Shown: piece after piece, positions 39,063 to 47,979 of the stretch | Layout: each line of letters begins with the position of its first letter | How positions within the stretch are numbered: the first letter of the stretch is position 1 | NCBI RefSeq assembly: GCF_030413175.1 | Contig: NZ_CP129212.1 | Span: forward strand, 1,488,001-1,552,000 | Direction of reading: 5' to 3' | Origin: Bradyrhizobium roseum | GTDB taxonomy: Bacteria > Pseudomonadota > Alphaproteobacteria > Rhizobiales > Xanthobacteraceae | Length of the DNA stretch: 64,000 bases | Position numbers and translations under genes: made by a program | Notes under the pieces: generated by a model | What the model was told of the DNA's origin: nothing | Databases searched by the model: none | Seen by the model: the letters and a program-made list of their open reading frames with translations, nothing else

Positions 39063-40388
39063 ATGAAGAGCGATAGCCGTCTGTTCATCATCTTCGCCGC
39101 TTTGCTGCTGACCGCCGAATTGCCGCTGCGAACGGCAGACGCGCAAACGGCGTCTGCTCCCGGCCTGGAAGCCATTCTGGCCGATCCCAAAATCGGCAAG
39201 ATACTCGATGACATCAGGGCCGACGATGTGCGGACGCTGGCCGAACAGAAGCGCATCACCGAAATTCCCGCGCCGCCGTTCAAGGAGAAGCTTCGCGCCG
39301 AATACTACCGGCAGCGGATGCAGGAGCTCGGCTTCAAGGATGCCGCGATCGATGCCGAGGGCAACGTGATCGCGCTGCGCAAGGGCACTGGCGGCGGCCG
39401 GCCCCGGCTCGTGGTGTCGGCGCATCTCGACACGGTGTTTCCCGAAGGCACCGACGTCACCGTGAAGGAGAAGGACGGCGCGATCATAGCGCCCGGCATC
39501 GGAGACGATTCTCGCGGGCTCGCCGCGATGCTGTCGCTGATCAAGGCGATGAACGAGAACCAGGTCGCGACCGTCGGCGACATCATGTTCGTCGGCACGG
39601 TAGGCGAGGAAGAACTCGGCAATCTGCGCGGGGTGAAGGCGCTGTTCCGCGATCACGCCGATATCGACGGCTTCATCTCGATCGACGGGCTCGGCATCAC
39701 CCGCGTCGTCAACCAGGCCACCGGCAGCCATCGCTACGAGTTCACCTTCAAGGGGCCCGGCGGACACTCGTTCGCGGAATTCGGATTGCCGAGCGCGATC
39801 CATGCGATGGGCCGGGCGATCGCAAAAATCTCCGAGCTGCAGCCGCCTTCCGATCCCAGGACCACGTTTACCGTCGGCACCGTGAGCGGCGGCACGTCGG
39901 TCAACGCCATCGCGGCGGAAGCGAAGATGGCGGTCGACATGCGCTCGAACTCGGAGGAAGCGCTGCTCAAGCTCGAGGCGCGGCTGCTCGACCTCGTCAA
40001 GGAAGCCGTCGCCGATGAGAACGCGCGCTGGAAGTCCGACAAGATGACGGTGGAGGTGAAACTGATCGGCGACCGGCCGGCGGGCATCGTGCCGATGGAT
40101 TCGCCGATCGTGCAGGCCGCGGAGCGCGCGGTCTCGGCCGTCACCCGGGGCCCGAAGCCGACCTTTGCCGGCTCCTCGACCGATTCAAACATCGCGATGT
40201 CGCTCGGCATTCCGGCCGTCACCATCGGCGGCGGCGGCGAAGGCGGCAACTGGCATTCGCGCAACGAATGGTACAAGCCGGTCAACGCCTGGTACGGCCC
40301 GCAGAACGCATTGCTGACCGTGCTGATCCTGGCCGGCCTCGACGGCGTCACCCAACCGGCGCTTTTGGTGCGAAAAGCCGCCAGATAG
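39063..40388 (+). CDS. Exported M20-family metallopeptidase
   Basis: The product has 441 residues with a signal peptide ending near TADAQTA. Metal and catalytic sites are [15 protein letters not shown] and VGEEELGN (general-base EE), with a lid domain starting at [16 protein letters not shown]. It resembles peptidase T/carboxypeptidase-like aminoacylases, exported to the periplasm. It starts 176 bases from the hybrid kinase start, divergently transcribed. Confidence 0.85.
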   Translation: MKSDSRLFIIFAALLLTAELPLRTADAQTASAPGLEAILADPKIGKILDDIRADDVRTLAEQKRITEIPAPPFKEKLRAEYYRQRMQELGFKDAAIDAEGNVIALRKGTGGGRPRLVVSAHLDTVFPEGTDVTVKEKDGAIIAPGIGDDSRGLAAMLSLIKAMNENQVATVGDIMFVGTVGEEELGNLRGVKALFRDHADIDGFISIDGLGITRVVNQATGSHRYEFTFKGPGGHSFAEFGLPSAIHAMGRAIAKISELQPPSDPRTTFTVGTVSGGTSVNAIAAEAKMAVDMRSNSEEALLKLEARLLDLVKEAVADENARWKSDKMTVEVKLIGDRPAGIVPMDSPIVQAAERAVSAVTRGPKPTFAGSSTDSNIAMSLGIPAVTIGGGGEGGNWHSRNEWYKPVNAWYGPQNALLTVLILAGLDGVTQPALLVRKAAR

Positions 40389-40510
40389 CGCCTGGTTTGT
40401 CCCCGGCACCCTCGCGCGCGCCCCCGATTGGACAAATTATCGGCCCATTACGGCCAAAGCGGTAGCCGAACATCGTTCCCAGATAGTTCCACGTGCGTAG
40501 GGGATGTGGC

Positions 40511-40690
40511 ATGGCGTATCGAATCGTGGCGGAGCGCAGAAACGAGACCGTCAGGATGGACCGCAGCAGCATGCTGGTGGCGGTGGCCAAGGCGCGCGTT
40601 TGGGCCAGCGAGGGATGGAAAGTGACCATCATCGTCGGCGACGAAAATGAAGTTGCGCCGGCCGATGCTCGTCGGCTTTCCTTTGCGTGA
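40511..40690 (+). CDS. Small conserved-looking protein
   Basis: The product has 59 residues, start at 40511 behind GGGGAT. It has VRMDRSSMLVAVAKARVWASEG and a following IIVGDENEV strand. No domain is recognised. The codon use fits a real gene. It ends overlapping the next open frame. Function unknown. Confidence 0.45.
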   Translation: MAYRIVAERRNETVRMDRSSMLVAVAKARVWASEGWKVTIIVGDENEVAPADARRLSFA

Positions 40691-40788
40691 TGCGTGCGGC
40701 GGCCCGTGCTGATGGGGCCGCTTGCATTGATCGGAACCGGGAACCCGGTCCGGCATTATCCCTGCGGGCAGGCTTTTGGAGCAATGCC

Positions 40789-40929
40789 ATGCAGTGGCGG
40801 TCAGCAAGCACCGGCCCCGACGCGATGCGCGGCGCCGGCGACGACGAAATATCCTATGCAACCGGATGGACCATCAGCGGCCTCGCGACGCTAGGCACCA
40901 TCGTGGCGATCTGGCTGTTCGGGATCTGA
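40789..40929 (+). CDS. Tiny putative membrane protein
   Basis: The product has 46 residues, start at 40789 behind GGAGCAATGCC. It ends with one strongly hydrophobic segment (TISGLATLGTIVAIWLF). A longer frame begins at 40687 but is Arg/Ala-rich and unlike a real leader. No family is recognised. Confidence 0.4.
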   Translation: MQWRSASTGPDAMRGAGDDEISYATGWTISGLATLGTIVAIWLFGI

Positions 40930-40942
40930 TCCCGCACCATGC

Positions 40943-40965
40943 AAAAAGACCGCCCGAAGGCGGTC
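40943..40965 (-). terminator. Rho-independent terminator of the esterase gene
   Basis: GACCGCC-CGAA-GGCGGTC forms a 7-bp perfect stem with a tetraloop at 40948-40965. Five A residues at 40943-40947 read as a T-tract on the minus strand, so it stops transcripts of the PEP-CTERM gene. Confidence 0.85.
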
Positions 40966-40993
40966 TCCGCAGGTTGATCGTGGCTACGATTGA

Positions 40994-41998
40994 TCAGGCT
41001 GCGCGCAGCGCGGCCGGTTGCTGACGGCGGCGATGGGCCGCGAAACCGACGCAGCCAAAACCCACGATCAGCATGATCCAGGTGGAGGTCTCGGGAACGG
41101 CGGTCGCGAGGAAGGCGTCGGCGATCACGGCGTGCGCCGCGGCCGTCGGATGAATACCGTCCCAATAGGCGTAGGTGCTGCAGTTTGCGGCAATGATGGC
41201 CCCGCAGGCGTCGGTTACGTTGGTGAAGCCAAAGGCGCCCGGATTGCCGGCGATCGCCGTGCCCAGGCCAAAGATGTCGAATGTCTTGACGCCCGGCTCG
41301 CCCGCCAGTTCTGCGGCGAGGGCCGCGTTCATGCTTGAAGCGATAAGCGTGCCGAGGCCGGAAGCGCCGGCCGCCGCGACGGCGGGCGCCAGCCCGAGAT
41401 TGGGCGTGTTCCAGACAACGATGTGCTGCGCGCCGCCGGCCTGAAGCGCATCGACGATGGCGCCGACATTGGCGGCATAGTCGAGCGCCGTTTGCGCCAC
41501 GGTCGGCCCCAGGCAAACTCCCGCGCACCCGGCGATCGTGTTGAGCGCCGCCCGGGCATCATTGCCGCCGCCGGCGATCACGTAGAGCGCATTGGCGGAG
41601 ACGCTGTTGACGGCCAGATACTGGTTGGCCTGGGTCAGCAGGCTGAACGGAAAGCCACTGCCGGCCGGTCCCGTGGTCGCGCCGCCATAGGCATAGTTGG
41701 TCCCGCCGGCCAGCGAAGGCGTGAGCGGCACGCCAAGCTGGGCGGCGGCGTTCGTCGCCCACACCGGCCCGTTGCTGTAGACGCCGGAGCCGTAAGTCTG
41801 GCTCGGCACATAGGTGTTGCCCGTGATGACCTGTCCGGGATTGCTGCCGATCACGATGGTGTTGTTGCCGCTGTCCGAAAGGCTGTCGCCAAAGACAACG
41901 AACTGATCGTAGACGGCTGCGGAGGCGGGGAGGGGGGCGAGAGAAAAAGCTGTGACGGCAACGAGCGGCAATAGCCTGCCGAAGAACGCATACTTCAT
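40994..41998 (-). CDS. Exported SGNH/GDSL esterase with PEP-CTERM sorting signal
   Basis: The product has 334 residues with a signal peptide ending near ASAAVYD. SGNH blocks are FGDSLSDSGNN (nucleophile Ser39), TNYAYGG, AGGGNDAR, and DGIHPTAAAH. The C-terminus is VPETSTWIMLIVGFG followed by an Arg-rich tail (AAHRRRQ), the alphaproteobacterial PEP-CTERM signal recognised by exosortase. It is probably an exported lipase/esterase kept at the cell surface. No exosortase or EPS gene is near. Confidence 0.85.
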   Translation of the reverse strand: MKYAFFGRLLPLVAVTAFSLAPLPASAAVYDQFVVFGDSLSDSGNNTIVIGSNPGQVITGNTYVPSQTYGSGVYSNGPVWATNAAAQLGVPLTPSLAGGTNYAYGGATTGPAGSGFPFSLLTQANQYLAVNSVSANALYVIAGGGNDARAALNTIAGCAGVCLGPTVAQTALDYAANVGAIVDALQAGGAQHIVVWNTPNLGLAPAVAAAGASGLGTLIASSMNAALAAELAGEPGVKTFDIFGLGTAIAGNPGAFGFTNVTDACGAIIAANCSTYAYWDGIHPTAAAHAVIADAFLATAVPETSTWIMLIVGFGCVGFAAHRRRQQPAALRAA

Positions 41999-42186
41999 GA
42001 CGCTACCTACTCTTTTACGAAATATTTCAGCATAGCATCGTGTCGCGAGAGGTGTGTCAACACCTCAATCCTATATTGCAGTGCATTCATTCGCGTGCAG
42101 CAGATCGCAACAACGCCGGCAGTCGGGTTGCGATATCGACGCTGCAAGCCGCCGGCGGCTGATCCGCGCCGGATCGGTGAACGCGA

Positions 42187-42369
42187 TCAGGCGGACCAGC
42201 GGTCTTCTTCCTGCCGATGCTCATCGGCATTCAGTCGCTTTGCCACTTCGTCAGCCGTCTTTTCATCCTTGGCCAATGCGACCGGCCGGCCGCTCGTCGT
42301 CAGGATCTTGTTCTTGTCGGAGCGAACCGGGAAATCGTCGGGCTTCAGCGGCGCATCATTCTTTGTCAT
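42187..42369 (-). CDS. Small hydrophilic hypothetical protein
   Basis: The product has 60 residues from the ATG at 42369 (site AGGAGAAAGCCA). It is charged, with VRSDKNKILTTSGRPVALA and DEVAKRLNADEHRQEE. No domain is recognised; the strong ribosome site supports a real gene. Confidence 0.6.
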   Translation of the reverse strand: MTKNDAPLKPDDFPVRSDKNKILTTSGRPVALAKDEKTADEVAKRLNADEHRQEEDRWSA

Positions 42370-42498
42370 TGGCTTTCTCCTCGCAAAGCTGATCAATGCC
42401 TTGCGTGCCATCGAGTTCCGATACGATCATTGGCCGCCGGAACTCCGGTGAGATCGACACGTTCCTAGCTTCATCCTCTCGGGCAAACGGCTCCATCG

Positions 42499-42846
42499 AT
42501 GGCACATCTGCGCGACCGCGACCGCCCCGGATTCCGCTACCATCTAAAAGTCCATTCTTTTCGAACGCTCACCGTGATCCTGGCATGGACGCTGGTGGTC
42601 GCCGCCTTCTATCAGAAGCCGGAGTTGCTGACGGGCGCGCAACGTCTCATGCAGCGCGGCATCGAAGCTCTCGGCGATGCCGTACCTCCGCCTTGGGGGC
42701 CACGGATGGAATTCGTCTTCCGGGAAATCGGTGGATTGATCTGGCTTCAGATCACGCTCGTTGTCCTGGCGCTGCGCTTGGCGCTGTCGACGATTGCAGC
42801 AACCTGGCGGCTTGTCTCGCGTCGGGATCGTGGGCTTGAGCAGTAG
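42499..42846 (+). CDS. Hypothetical membrane protein
   Basis: The product has 115 residues with two hydrophobic segments, RTLTVILAWTLVVAAFY at 22-38 and LIWLQITLVVLALRLAL at 79-95, and a basic tail. Ribosome site weak. No family is recognised. It lies between a small protein gene and the toxin-antitoxin remnant, in the accessory stretch. Confidence 0.5.
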   Translation: MAHLRDRDRPGFRYHLKVHSFRTLTVILAWTLVVAAFYQKPELLTGAQRLMQRGIEALGDAVPPPWGPRMEFVFREIGGLIWLQITLVVLALRLALSTIAATWRLVSRRDRGLEQ

Positions 42847-42930
42847 CGGGCGAACCCATGCTTCCGAAATTGCTCCAGCGACGCAAGCTCTCTTTACGAC
42901 ACGGCGCGTTTTCTTCCGCTTGGCATCAGT

Positions 42931-43210
42931 CGCCCGTGCCGGAAGGCGGATTCCCAAAGCTCCGATGATCCGCATGATGGTCGCGAACTCCGGATTGCCG
43001 CCCGCTCCCAGCGTCTTGTAAAGACCCTCCCCAGTCACCCCGGCGGCTTTGAGACCTCGCTGATACCTCGGCTCTGGCAACAACATTGAGGGCATCACGG
43101 ACCTCGGCAGGGTCGCCGTCGGCGAGAACGATACTCAGACACTTCGCGCGAGCCTCCGGGGTACGGAGGTGTTCGGCAGCATCGAATTTTTTAAGTTTGT
43201 TGACTTTCAT
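42931..43210 (-). pseudogene. Frameshifted HigA-like antitoxin (addiction-module antidote family)
   Basis: The first frame from the ATG at 43210 reads MKVNKLKKFDAAEHLRTP and DGDPAEVRDALNVVARA, then loses homology. A second frame continues it: KAAGVTGEGLYKTLGAGGN then FATIMRIIGALGIRLPARA. One net extra base at about 43060-43075 separates the halves. The continuing frame also lacks a stop at the usual end and runs on antisense to the next gene. The family normally has about 95 residues with one HTH. Dead gene. Confidence 0.8.
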
Positions 43211-43211
43211 C

Positions 43212-43292
43212 CTAGTCTTCCAATTTCTCCGCGATCTCCACTGCTTTCCTGATGTCCCGGCTCTGGTTGCGCTTGTCACCATGGTGGATGAT
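43212..43292 (-). pseudogene. C-terminal remnant of RelE/HigB-type toxin (Gp49-like)
   Basis: The 26 codons before the TAG at 43212-43214 read IIHHGDKRNQSRDIRKA and VEIAEKLED, the typical end of addiction-module killer proteins (CGGDKSxQxxDIxxA). The stop lies one base before the antitoxin ATG, the usual toxin-first order. No toxin N-terminal part is recognisable further upstream, so the toxin is truncated. Confidence 0.75.
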
Positions 43293-43406
43293 CCGCCTCG
43301 CAAAGAAACGGCTAACCAAGTTGCAACGGCTGCAGAGGGGAGGGCATGGAAAGGTCGATCAACCAATGATAGTATGCGATTTCTGAGGCCAACCAGGGAA
43401 AATGCC

Positions 43407-43721
43407 GTGCCTGCAATGACCAAGCTTCGCTCTTGGTTTCTGCCCGTTGTTTTGTGGATTGTTCTCGTCGGCGTTCTTGTCGGCTGGTTTTCGCTCACGC
43501 CACGCGGCGGTGCGCCGTACTGGTTGGTGAGTCTGATTGTTTCCTGGTTGCCCTTTCTGGCGCTGGTGGGCGTTTGGATATGGTTTTCGCGCAGGAATGG
43601 GCGCACGTCATCCGGGGCGAGTTGGGTCGACCTCTTCGAGCAGCAGGTCGTGGAAGCCCAACGCACGAACGCATTGCTGGAGAGGATCGCGGCAGCGCTT
43701 GAAAAGCCGTCTGCCGGTTAG
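43407..43721 (+). CDS. Small membrane protein with C-terminal EQQ coil module
   Basis: The product has 104 residues from GTG 43407 (AGGGAA six bases upstream); ATG 43416 is the alternative. Two membrane helices (WFLPVVLWIVLVGVLVGWF and LVSLIVSWLPFLALVGVWIWF) are separated by a short loop. The C-terminus, FEQQVVEAQRTNALLERI followed by AAALEK, is a short coil nearly the same as that at the end of the next protein. The next gene starts 30 bases downstream, probably in one transcript. No family is recognised. Confidence 0.65.
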   Translation: MPAMTKLRSWFLPVVLWIVLVGVLVGWFSLTPRGGAPYWLVSLIVSWLPFLALVGVWIWFSRRNGRTSSGASWVDLFEQQVVEAQRTNALLERIAAALEKPSAG

Positions 43722-43751
43722 CTCGAACTGGCGCATCGCGGGGAGAAGAGA

Positions 43752-44852
43752 ATGCGCTCTGGGGTTTCCGCGCCTGTCTGGCTGATTGCCTTGGTGTTGG
43801 CTGCCGTCAGCCGGCCAGCGGCAGCCGACGATCGGCAGGAGTGTTTGAACGGATCCAAGGAAACCGCTGCCGCGGCCATCGTCGCCTGTACACGCGCGAT
43901 TGAAAGCGGAGTCTACGAAGACGGCGACCTGTCCAACCTGTATCATACCCGCGGCTACTCCTGGTCATGGACAAGCCGTGCCGATCGCGTTGACCTCGCC
44001 TTCAAGGACTACACTGACGCGATCCGGCTTGAACCGAAAGCTGTCAGCTCCCTGCTCAACCGCTCGCATATCTACAACCAACGGCGTGACTACGACCGGG
44101 CGATAGCGGATGTGAACCGGGCGTTCGAAGGCGGCCTGTCGGACTATGGAAAGCGGATCGGATACGGCGAGCGCGGCTACGCCTATCAAGCCAAAGGTGA
44201 CAACGACCGTGCCATTGCGGATTATTCCGACAGCATCCAGCTCAATGCAAACAACGATGTCGCCCTCACGGCCCGCGGCAGCGCCTACCATGCCCAAGGG
44301 GATCTCGACCGCGCCATCGCCGACTACGACCGGGCGATCGCACTCGACCCGAAATATGCGCTCGCCTATTACAACCGCTGCCTCGTATACCGGGAAAAGG
44401 GTGACCTTGATCGCGCCATCGCCGACTGCGGTCAGGCGATCACGCTCTATCCGCGATACAGGGACGCCTATTACAACCGCGGCTCCGCTTATCAAGCGAA
44501 GGGTGACGTCGACCGCGCCATCGCCGACTACGATCAGATCATCGCGCTTGATCCAAAAGATAGCGAGGCCCATAGCAGTCGCGCCATGGCATATCTCTCC
44601 AAGGGCGATTTCCGCCGCGCGATCGCGGACTTTGGCCAGGGACGGGTCCTATTGTGGTTCGTTACCATTGTGTTGCTGGCTGTGATTGGCTGGCTTTGGA
44701 GCCGAACAAGCGTGCGTGCGCGCGGACGGTGGTCCGGGCGGACAATGGTGGAGGTTTGCGAACAACAGATTGCCGACATGCAGCACAGGAACGCCGCCCT
44801 GGAGAGGATCGCGCTGGCTCTAGAGAAGCATTCGTTGGGTCAGCTGGGCTGA
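43752..44852 (+). CDS. TPR-repeat membrane protein with C-terminal EQQ coil module
   Basis: The product has 366 residues. A signal peptide ends near AAADDRQ. About six tetratricopeptide repeats occupy residues 50-300, several with the near-identical phrases GDLDRAIADYDRAIALDP. A membrane helix LLWFVTIVLLAVIGWLW lies near 305-321, and the C-terminus CEQQIADMQHRNAALERI is the same coil as in the preceding protein. The TPR part would be periplasmic and the coil cytoplasmic. Ribosome site GGGGAGAAGAGA. A scaffold role is inferred from the repeats. Confidence 0.8.
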   Translation: MRSGVSAPVWLIALVLAAVSRPAAADDRQECLNGSKETAAAAIVACTRAIESGVYEDGDLSNLYHTRGYSWSWTSRADRVDLAFKDYTDAIRLEPKAVSSLLNRSHIYNQRRDYDRAIADVNRAFEGGLSDYGKRIGYGERGYAYQAKGDNDRAIADYSDSIQLNANNDVALTARGSAYHAQGDLDRAIADYDRAIALDPKYALAYYNRCLVYREKGDLDRAIADCGQAITLYPRYRDAYYNRGSAYQAKGDVDRAIADYDQIIALDPKDSEAHSSRAMAYLSKGDFRRAIADFGQGRVLLWFVTIVLLAVIGWLWSRTSVRARGRWSGRTMVEVCEQQIADMQHRNAALERIALALEKHSLGQLG

Positions 44853-45085
44853 CGAAGTGGTGCGAGGCCTTCTGGCCAAGGGCATGACGAGACCACGCTC
44901 GGCCCGATGATGACATCATGCGCCTGATTTGCCCGACGTTTCAAGGTCGTTTCGGAGAACGCCGGTCTCTACATCGGCACTTGATGGCTACTGTGCATGG
45001 GGTTGTTCCGCGGATTTTGATTTTGGACCGTCGGAAGAGCCCAACCGGGCGCTTGACGTCGATGATTGTCCGTTAGCGGGATGAA

Positions 45086-45160
45086 TGGTGGACGCACAAG
45101 GGATCGAACCTTGGACCTCTCCCGTGTGAAGGGAACGCTCTCCCGCTGAGCTATGCGTCC
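45086..45160 (-). tRNA. tRNA-Val (anticodon CAC)
   Basis: On the minus strand the sequence runs from GGACGCA (45160) to the paired TGCGTCC plus encoded CCA (45086-45088). It has a 7-bp acceptor stem, D-arm GCTC/GAGC, anticodon stem TTCCC/GGGAG with loop TTCACAC (anticodon CAC) and T-arm CAAGG/CCTTG with TTCGATC. Total length is 75. The anticodon decodes GUG. Confidence 0.95.
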
Positions 45161-45240
45161 GGGAACGGCGAACAATGCGGCCGTCAGAGCCCGCGATTTA
45201 CGAAGTGCAGGCCGTCAGTGTCAAGCGATAAGGGCCGGAA

Positions 45241-46518
45241 TCACGCCCCTTGCTGTCGGGCCCGCGAGGCGTGCGACTGAAGCGCGCGGATGCGTTCGGC
45301 GAGCGTCCCGCCGCCTTCGGGAATCGGCGCGCCGGCAATGTCGTTGGCGGGCTTGGCCGGGGTCTTTGGCACGGCCGGTTCCGCGGCCAGCATGGCCTCG
45401 ATCGCGGAATTCGGGCCTTCGAGCTGCATCGCCAGCTTGGCGACCTCGGCGGCAATGTCGTTGATGCGCTCGCGCAGCAGCGCGTTTTCCATCCGCTCGG
45501 TCTGCCAGGAGCTTTCGGCCTGCTGCTGGATCGCGTTGATGTCGCGCTGCAGTTTGGCACGCTCGTCGCGGGCGATGCGAAGCTGCTCCTCGACGGCGGC
45601 CTTCTCGGCGCGCAATTTCTCGACGATCGGCGCTTTGCCGCCGTTCGTCGCCGTCAACTCCGCGTGCAGTTCGCGCACCGCGCGTTCGGCCTTTTCGTTG
45701 GTCTGCCTGAGCTGATTGTTTTCGTATTCGCGCTCGGCGAGGATCTTGCCTTGCGTCGCCAGCCGCGCCTCGAGGTCGTTGACGCGGCTGCCGAGCATCT
45801 CGGCTTCCTTGACCTGGACGATCAATTGCCGGTCGAGATCGGTGACGCGCTGGCTCAGGTTTTCGACGCGGCTGCGCGCCTCCGTCAGTTCCTGCGTCGC
45901 GCGCTCGGAATCGGCGCGCTCCTGGGCGAGGCGAGCCTGCGTCGTCGAAAATTCCTTTTCGGCGTCGCCGACGCGGCCCTTCAATTCCTCGATCTGCGTG
46001 CGCACCGCGACCAGCTCGACTTGCCGGCTGTCCGCCGTCATCGCGCGATCGTTCAGTTCCTGATTGATGCGGGCGAGTTCGCTCTGCTTGTCGGTCAGCG
46101 CCGCTTCCGCGTTGCGCAGCAGTTCGGTCTTGGCGGCAAATTCCTCCTCGGTGGCGCGCAGTTGCTCCTTCACCGCCTTCTCGCGCGCCTCCAGCGAAAA
46201 GATCGTGGCGTTCTTTTCGCCGAGTTCGATCTTCATGCGGTTGATCGCATCGCTCTTCTTGCCGAGTTCGGCGAGCTGGCTGGTGGTCTTGTTCCTGAGC
46301 TGCTCGACGTTCATTTCGAGCCGTCGCGCCGACATCGCGAATTCCGCGCGCAACTGGTCCTTGTCGGCCTGGATCTCGGCCATCGACAGCGGGGTGGCCG
46401 CCTCGAGCCGCCGCGTCGTCAGCCGCACCGCGCGGTTATGCACCAGCGGCACGATCATCAGACCGAACAGCATGGAGACCAGAAAACCGATCGCCAGGTA
46501 CATGATCGGTTCGATCAT
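45241..46518 (-). CDS. Membrane-anchored long coiled-coil protein
   Basis: The product has 425 residues. One N-terminal membrane helix (LAIGFLVSMLFGLMIVPLV) is followed by heptad-rich coiled coil from about 40 to 345, with frequent L-R-A and E-K-A patterns. The C-terminal 60 residues are Pro/Ala-rich. It may be a scaffold or structural protein of the inner membrane. Common in Bradyrhizobiaceae but I recognise no named family. Confidence 0.8.
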   Translation of the reverse strand: MIEPIMYLAIGFLVSMLFGLMIVPLVHNRAVRLTTRRLEAATPLSMAEIQADKDQLRAEFAMSARRLEMNVEQLRNKTTSQLAELGKKSDAINRMKIELGEKNATIFSLEAREKAVKEQLRATEEEFAAKTELLRNAEAALTDKQSELARINQELNDRAMTADSRQVELVAVRTQIEELKGRVGDAEKEFSTTQARLAQERADSERATQELTEARSRVENLSQRVTDLDRQLIVQVKEAEMLGSRVNDLEARLATQGKILAEREYENNQLRQTNEKAERAVRELHAELTATNGGKAPIVEKLRAEKAAVEEQLRIARDERAKLQRDINAIQQQAESSWQTERMENALLRERINDIAAEVAKLAMQLEGPNSAIEAMLAAEPAVPKTPAKPANDIAGAPIPEGGGTLAERIRALQSHASRARQQGA

Positions 46519-46651
46519 GATTGGTCACTCCGCACGAGATGAGGATTCGTTAATCACAATGCCACGCCCGATCAGGCTTACGCCAGCCCATTGCCGCGTT
46601 AACCTGAATCGGGGCGGGAAGTGTTGCGCGCTGGTATCCGGCAACAGGAGT

Positions 46652-47335
46652 TCAGAACGGGTTCCAGGTCGCGCGCGGGGTATATTTGAGATAGCCGACA
46701 TTGGCGCCGAGTCGCAGCCCGATGCCGGAGCGGATCGGGACCAGCACGATGTTGTTGGAGGTCAGCGCGGTCATGCCGAAGCCGCCGACGATGTAGGCGG
46801 ATCCGTCGATGCCGACGAAGCGCTGATAGATCGCGTTGGTGGCAGGCAGGTTATAGACCAGCGTCATGGTGCGCGCGCCGTCGCCGCCCCAGTCGAAGCC
46901 GACTGACGGTCCCTGCCAGTAGACCCGCAGATCTCCGGCGTTCTTGGTGTAGAGCGTGCCTTCGCCATACCGCAGGCCTGCTACGAAAGCGCCCGAGCCT
47001 TCCTCGCCGAGCACATAGCCGTTGGGCAGACCCCATTGGCTGACCGCGCGCTCGATGATGGAGGCAAGGCCGCGCGAGACGTTGCCGAAGAATTTGTGCC
47101 CGGCCGAAACCAGTTCGCCGGGTTCGAAGGTGTCCGGGCCTGCCGGGCGCTGCGGCGGCGGATAGGCCCCAGGCGGCGGCGCCGGCTGGACGGGATACGC
47201 CGGCGGTTGGGCCGGGTAACCCGGTGGCGGCTGCTGCGCCGGATAGCCCGGCGACGGCTGCTGCGCCGAGGCCGGCACGGTCCAGCACATCAGCGCGGCA
47301 AACGTCACCGCGGCAAGGCGTGAAGCAAACGTCAT
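46652..47335 (-). CDS. eipA: EipA-like exported protein (DUF1134)
   Basis: The product has 227 residues from the ATG at 47335 (site AGGGG). A signal peptide ends near ASAQQPS, then a Pro/Gln/Tyr-rich linker, and then the DUF1134 core: FGNVSRGLASIIERA, GLPNGYVLGEEG, TLYTKNAGDLRVYWQGPSVG and FDWGGDGARTMTLVYNL. Brucella EipA, of the same family, supports envelope integrity in the periplasm. Divergent from the YHS gene. Confidence 0.85.
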   Translation of the reverse strand: MTFASRLAAVTFAALMCWTVPASAQQPSPGYPAQQPPPGYPAQPPAYPVQPAPPPGAYPPPQRPAGPDTFEPGELVSAGHKFFGNVSRGLASIIERAVSQWGLPNGYVLGEEGSGAFVAGLRYGEGTLYTKNAGDLRVYWQGPSVGFDWGGDGARTMTLVYNLPATNAIYQRFVGIDGSAYIVGGFGMTALTSNNIVLVPIRSGIGLRLGANVGYLKYTPRATWNPF

Positions 47336-47446
47336 GAAAGAACCCCTGGCATCGAATTCTGGCCGCCGCCTTAACCTGACGCCAACAAGCATGGCTCTAG
47401 GTTGCGCCCAGTGTCCCCTCGACTCGCAATGTTATCGGCACCAACT

Positions 47447-47953
47447 ATGACGGTACAACGGCAGGAAAGATACGGCTGGTGCCCCGGAATAGCCGTTTTT
47501 GGCTTATTGGCAGGCTTTTTTCTCGCGCTCTGCCTCGATTCTGCCGTGTGGGCTGCGACCACCGAGCGGGTCGTGGTGAACCGCTATTCCGGCCTGGCCA
47601 TCGAGGGTTTCGATCCCGTCGCCTACTTCACGGATTCCATCGCGGCCCAGGGGTCGCCCGATTTCGAGGCCCGCGAGGCCGGAGCCGTCTGGCGCTTCCG
47701 CAATCATGGAAACCGCGCCTCCTTCGTGGCGCATCCTGAAATCTATGGGCCGCAGTTCGGCGGCTACGATCCGGTCGATCTGGGGCGGGGGGTAACTTAT
47801 GCGGGCAATCCGCGGTTCTGGCTGGTCGTGGCCCAGCGGCTCTATCTGTTCGGCCGCGAGGACAACCGCGATGCGTTCGCCGCCGAGCCGGCCCGTTTCC
47901 TGAAGGAGGCCACCGAGCGTTGGCCGGCCCTGGAGCGGGGATTGGCGCAGTAG
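47447..47953 (+). CDS. Exported YHS-domain protein
   Basis: The product has 168 residues from ATG 47447; ATG 47429 and TTG 47402 are in frame and no ribosome site decides. A hydrophobic segment at about 12-30 anchors or exports it. The YHS-like core is LAIEGFDPVAYFTDS and VWRFRNHGNRASFVAHPEIYGP, with GGYDPVDLGRG. YHS domains bind metal ions such as Cu; the role here is unknown. Confidence 0.75.
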   Translation: MTVQRQERYGWCPGIAVFGLLAGFFLALCLDSAVWAATTERVVVNRYSGLAIEGFDPVAYFTDSIAAQGSPDFEAREAGAVWRFRNHGNRASFVAHPEIYGPQFGGYDPVDLGRGVTYAGNPRFWLVVAQRLYLFGREDNRDAFAAEPARFLKEATERWPALERGLAQ

Positions 47954-47979
47954 CTTGCAGGCAACCGACCCTCTTAAAT

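Noticed and set aside
42931..43210. Programmed frameshifting in the antitoxin gene
   Set aside because: There is no slippery heptamer at the junction, and the toxin is already truncated, so decay is simpler.
45076..45089. Exact 14-base match GCGGGATGAATGGT beside the tRNA and at 63987-64000, as a possible island attachment repeat
   Set aside because: A few such 14-mers are expected by chance in 64 kb, the second copy lies inside a formamidase coding sequence, and no integrase is present.
42187..45160. A genomic island inserted at tRNA-Val
   Set aside because: The genes are accessory in look, but there is no integrase, no copy of the tRNA 3' end and no clear boundary.
45250..46542. A 430-codon open frame on the plus strand
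   Set aside because: It is antisense to the coiled-coil membrane protein and has a simple repetitive composition mirroring that coil.
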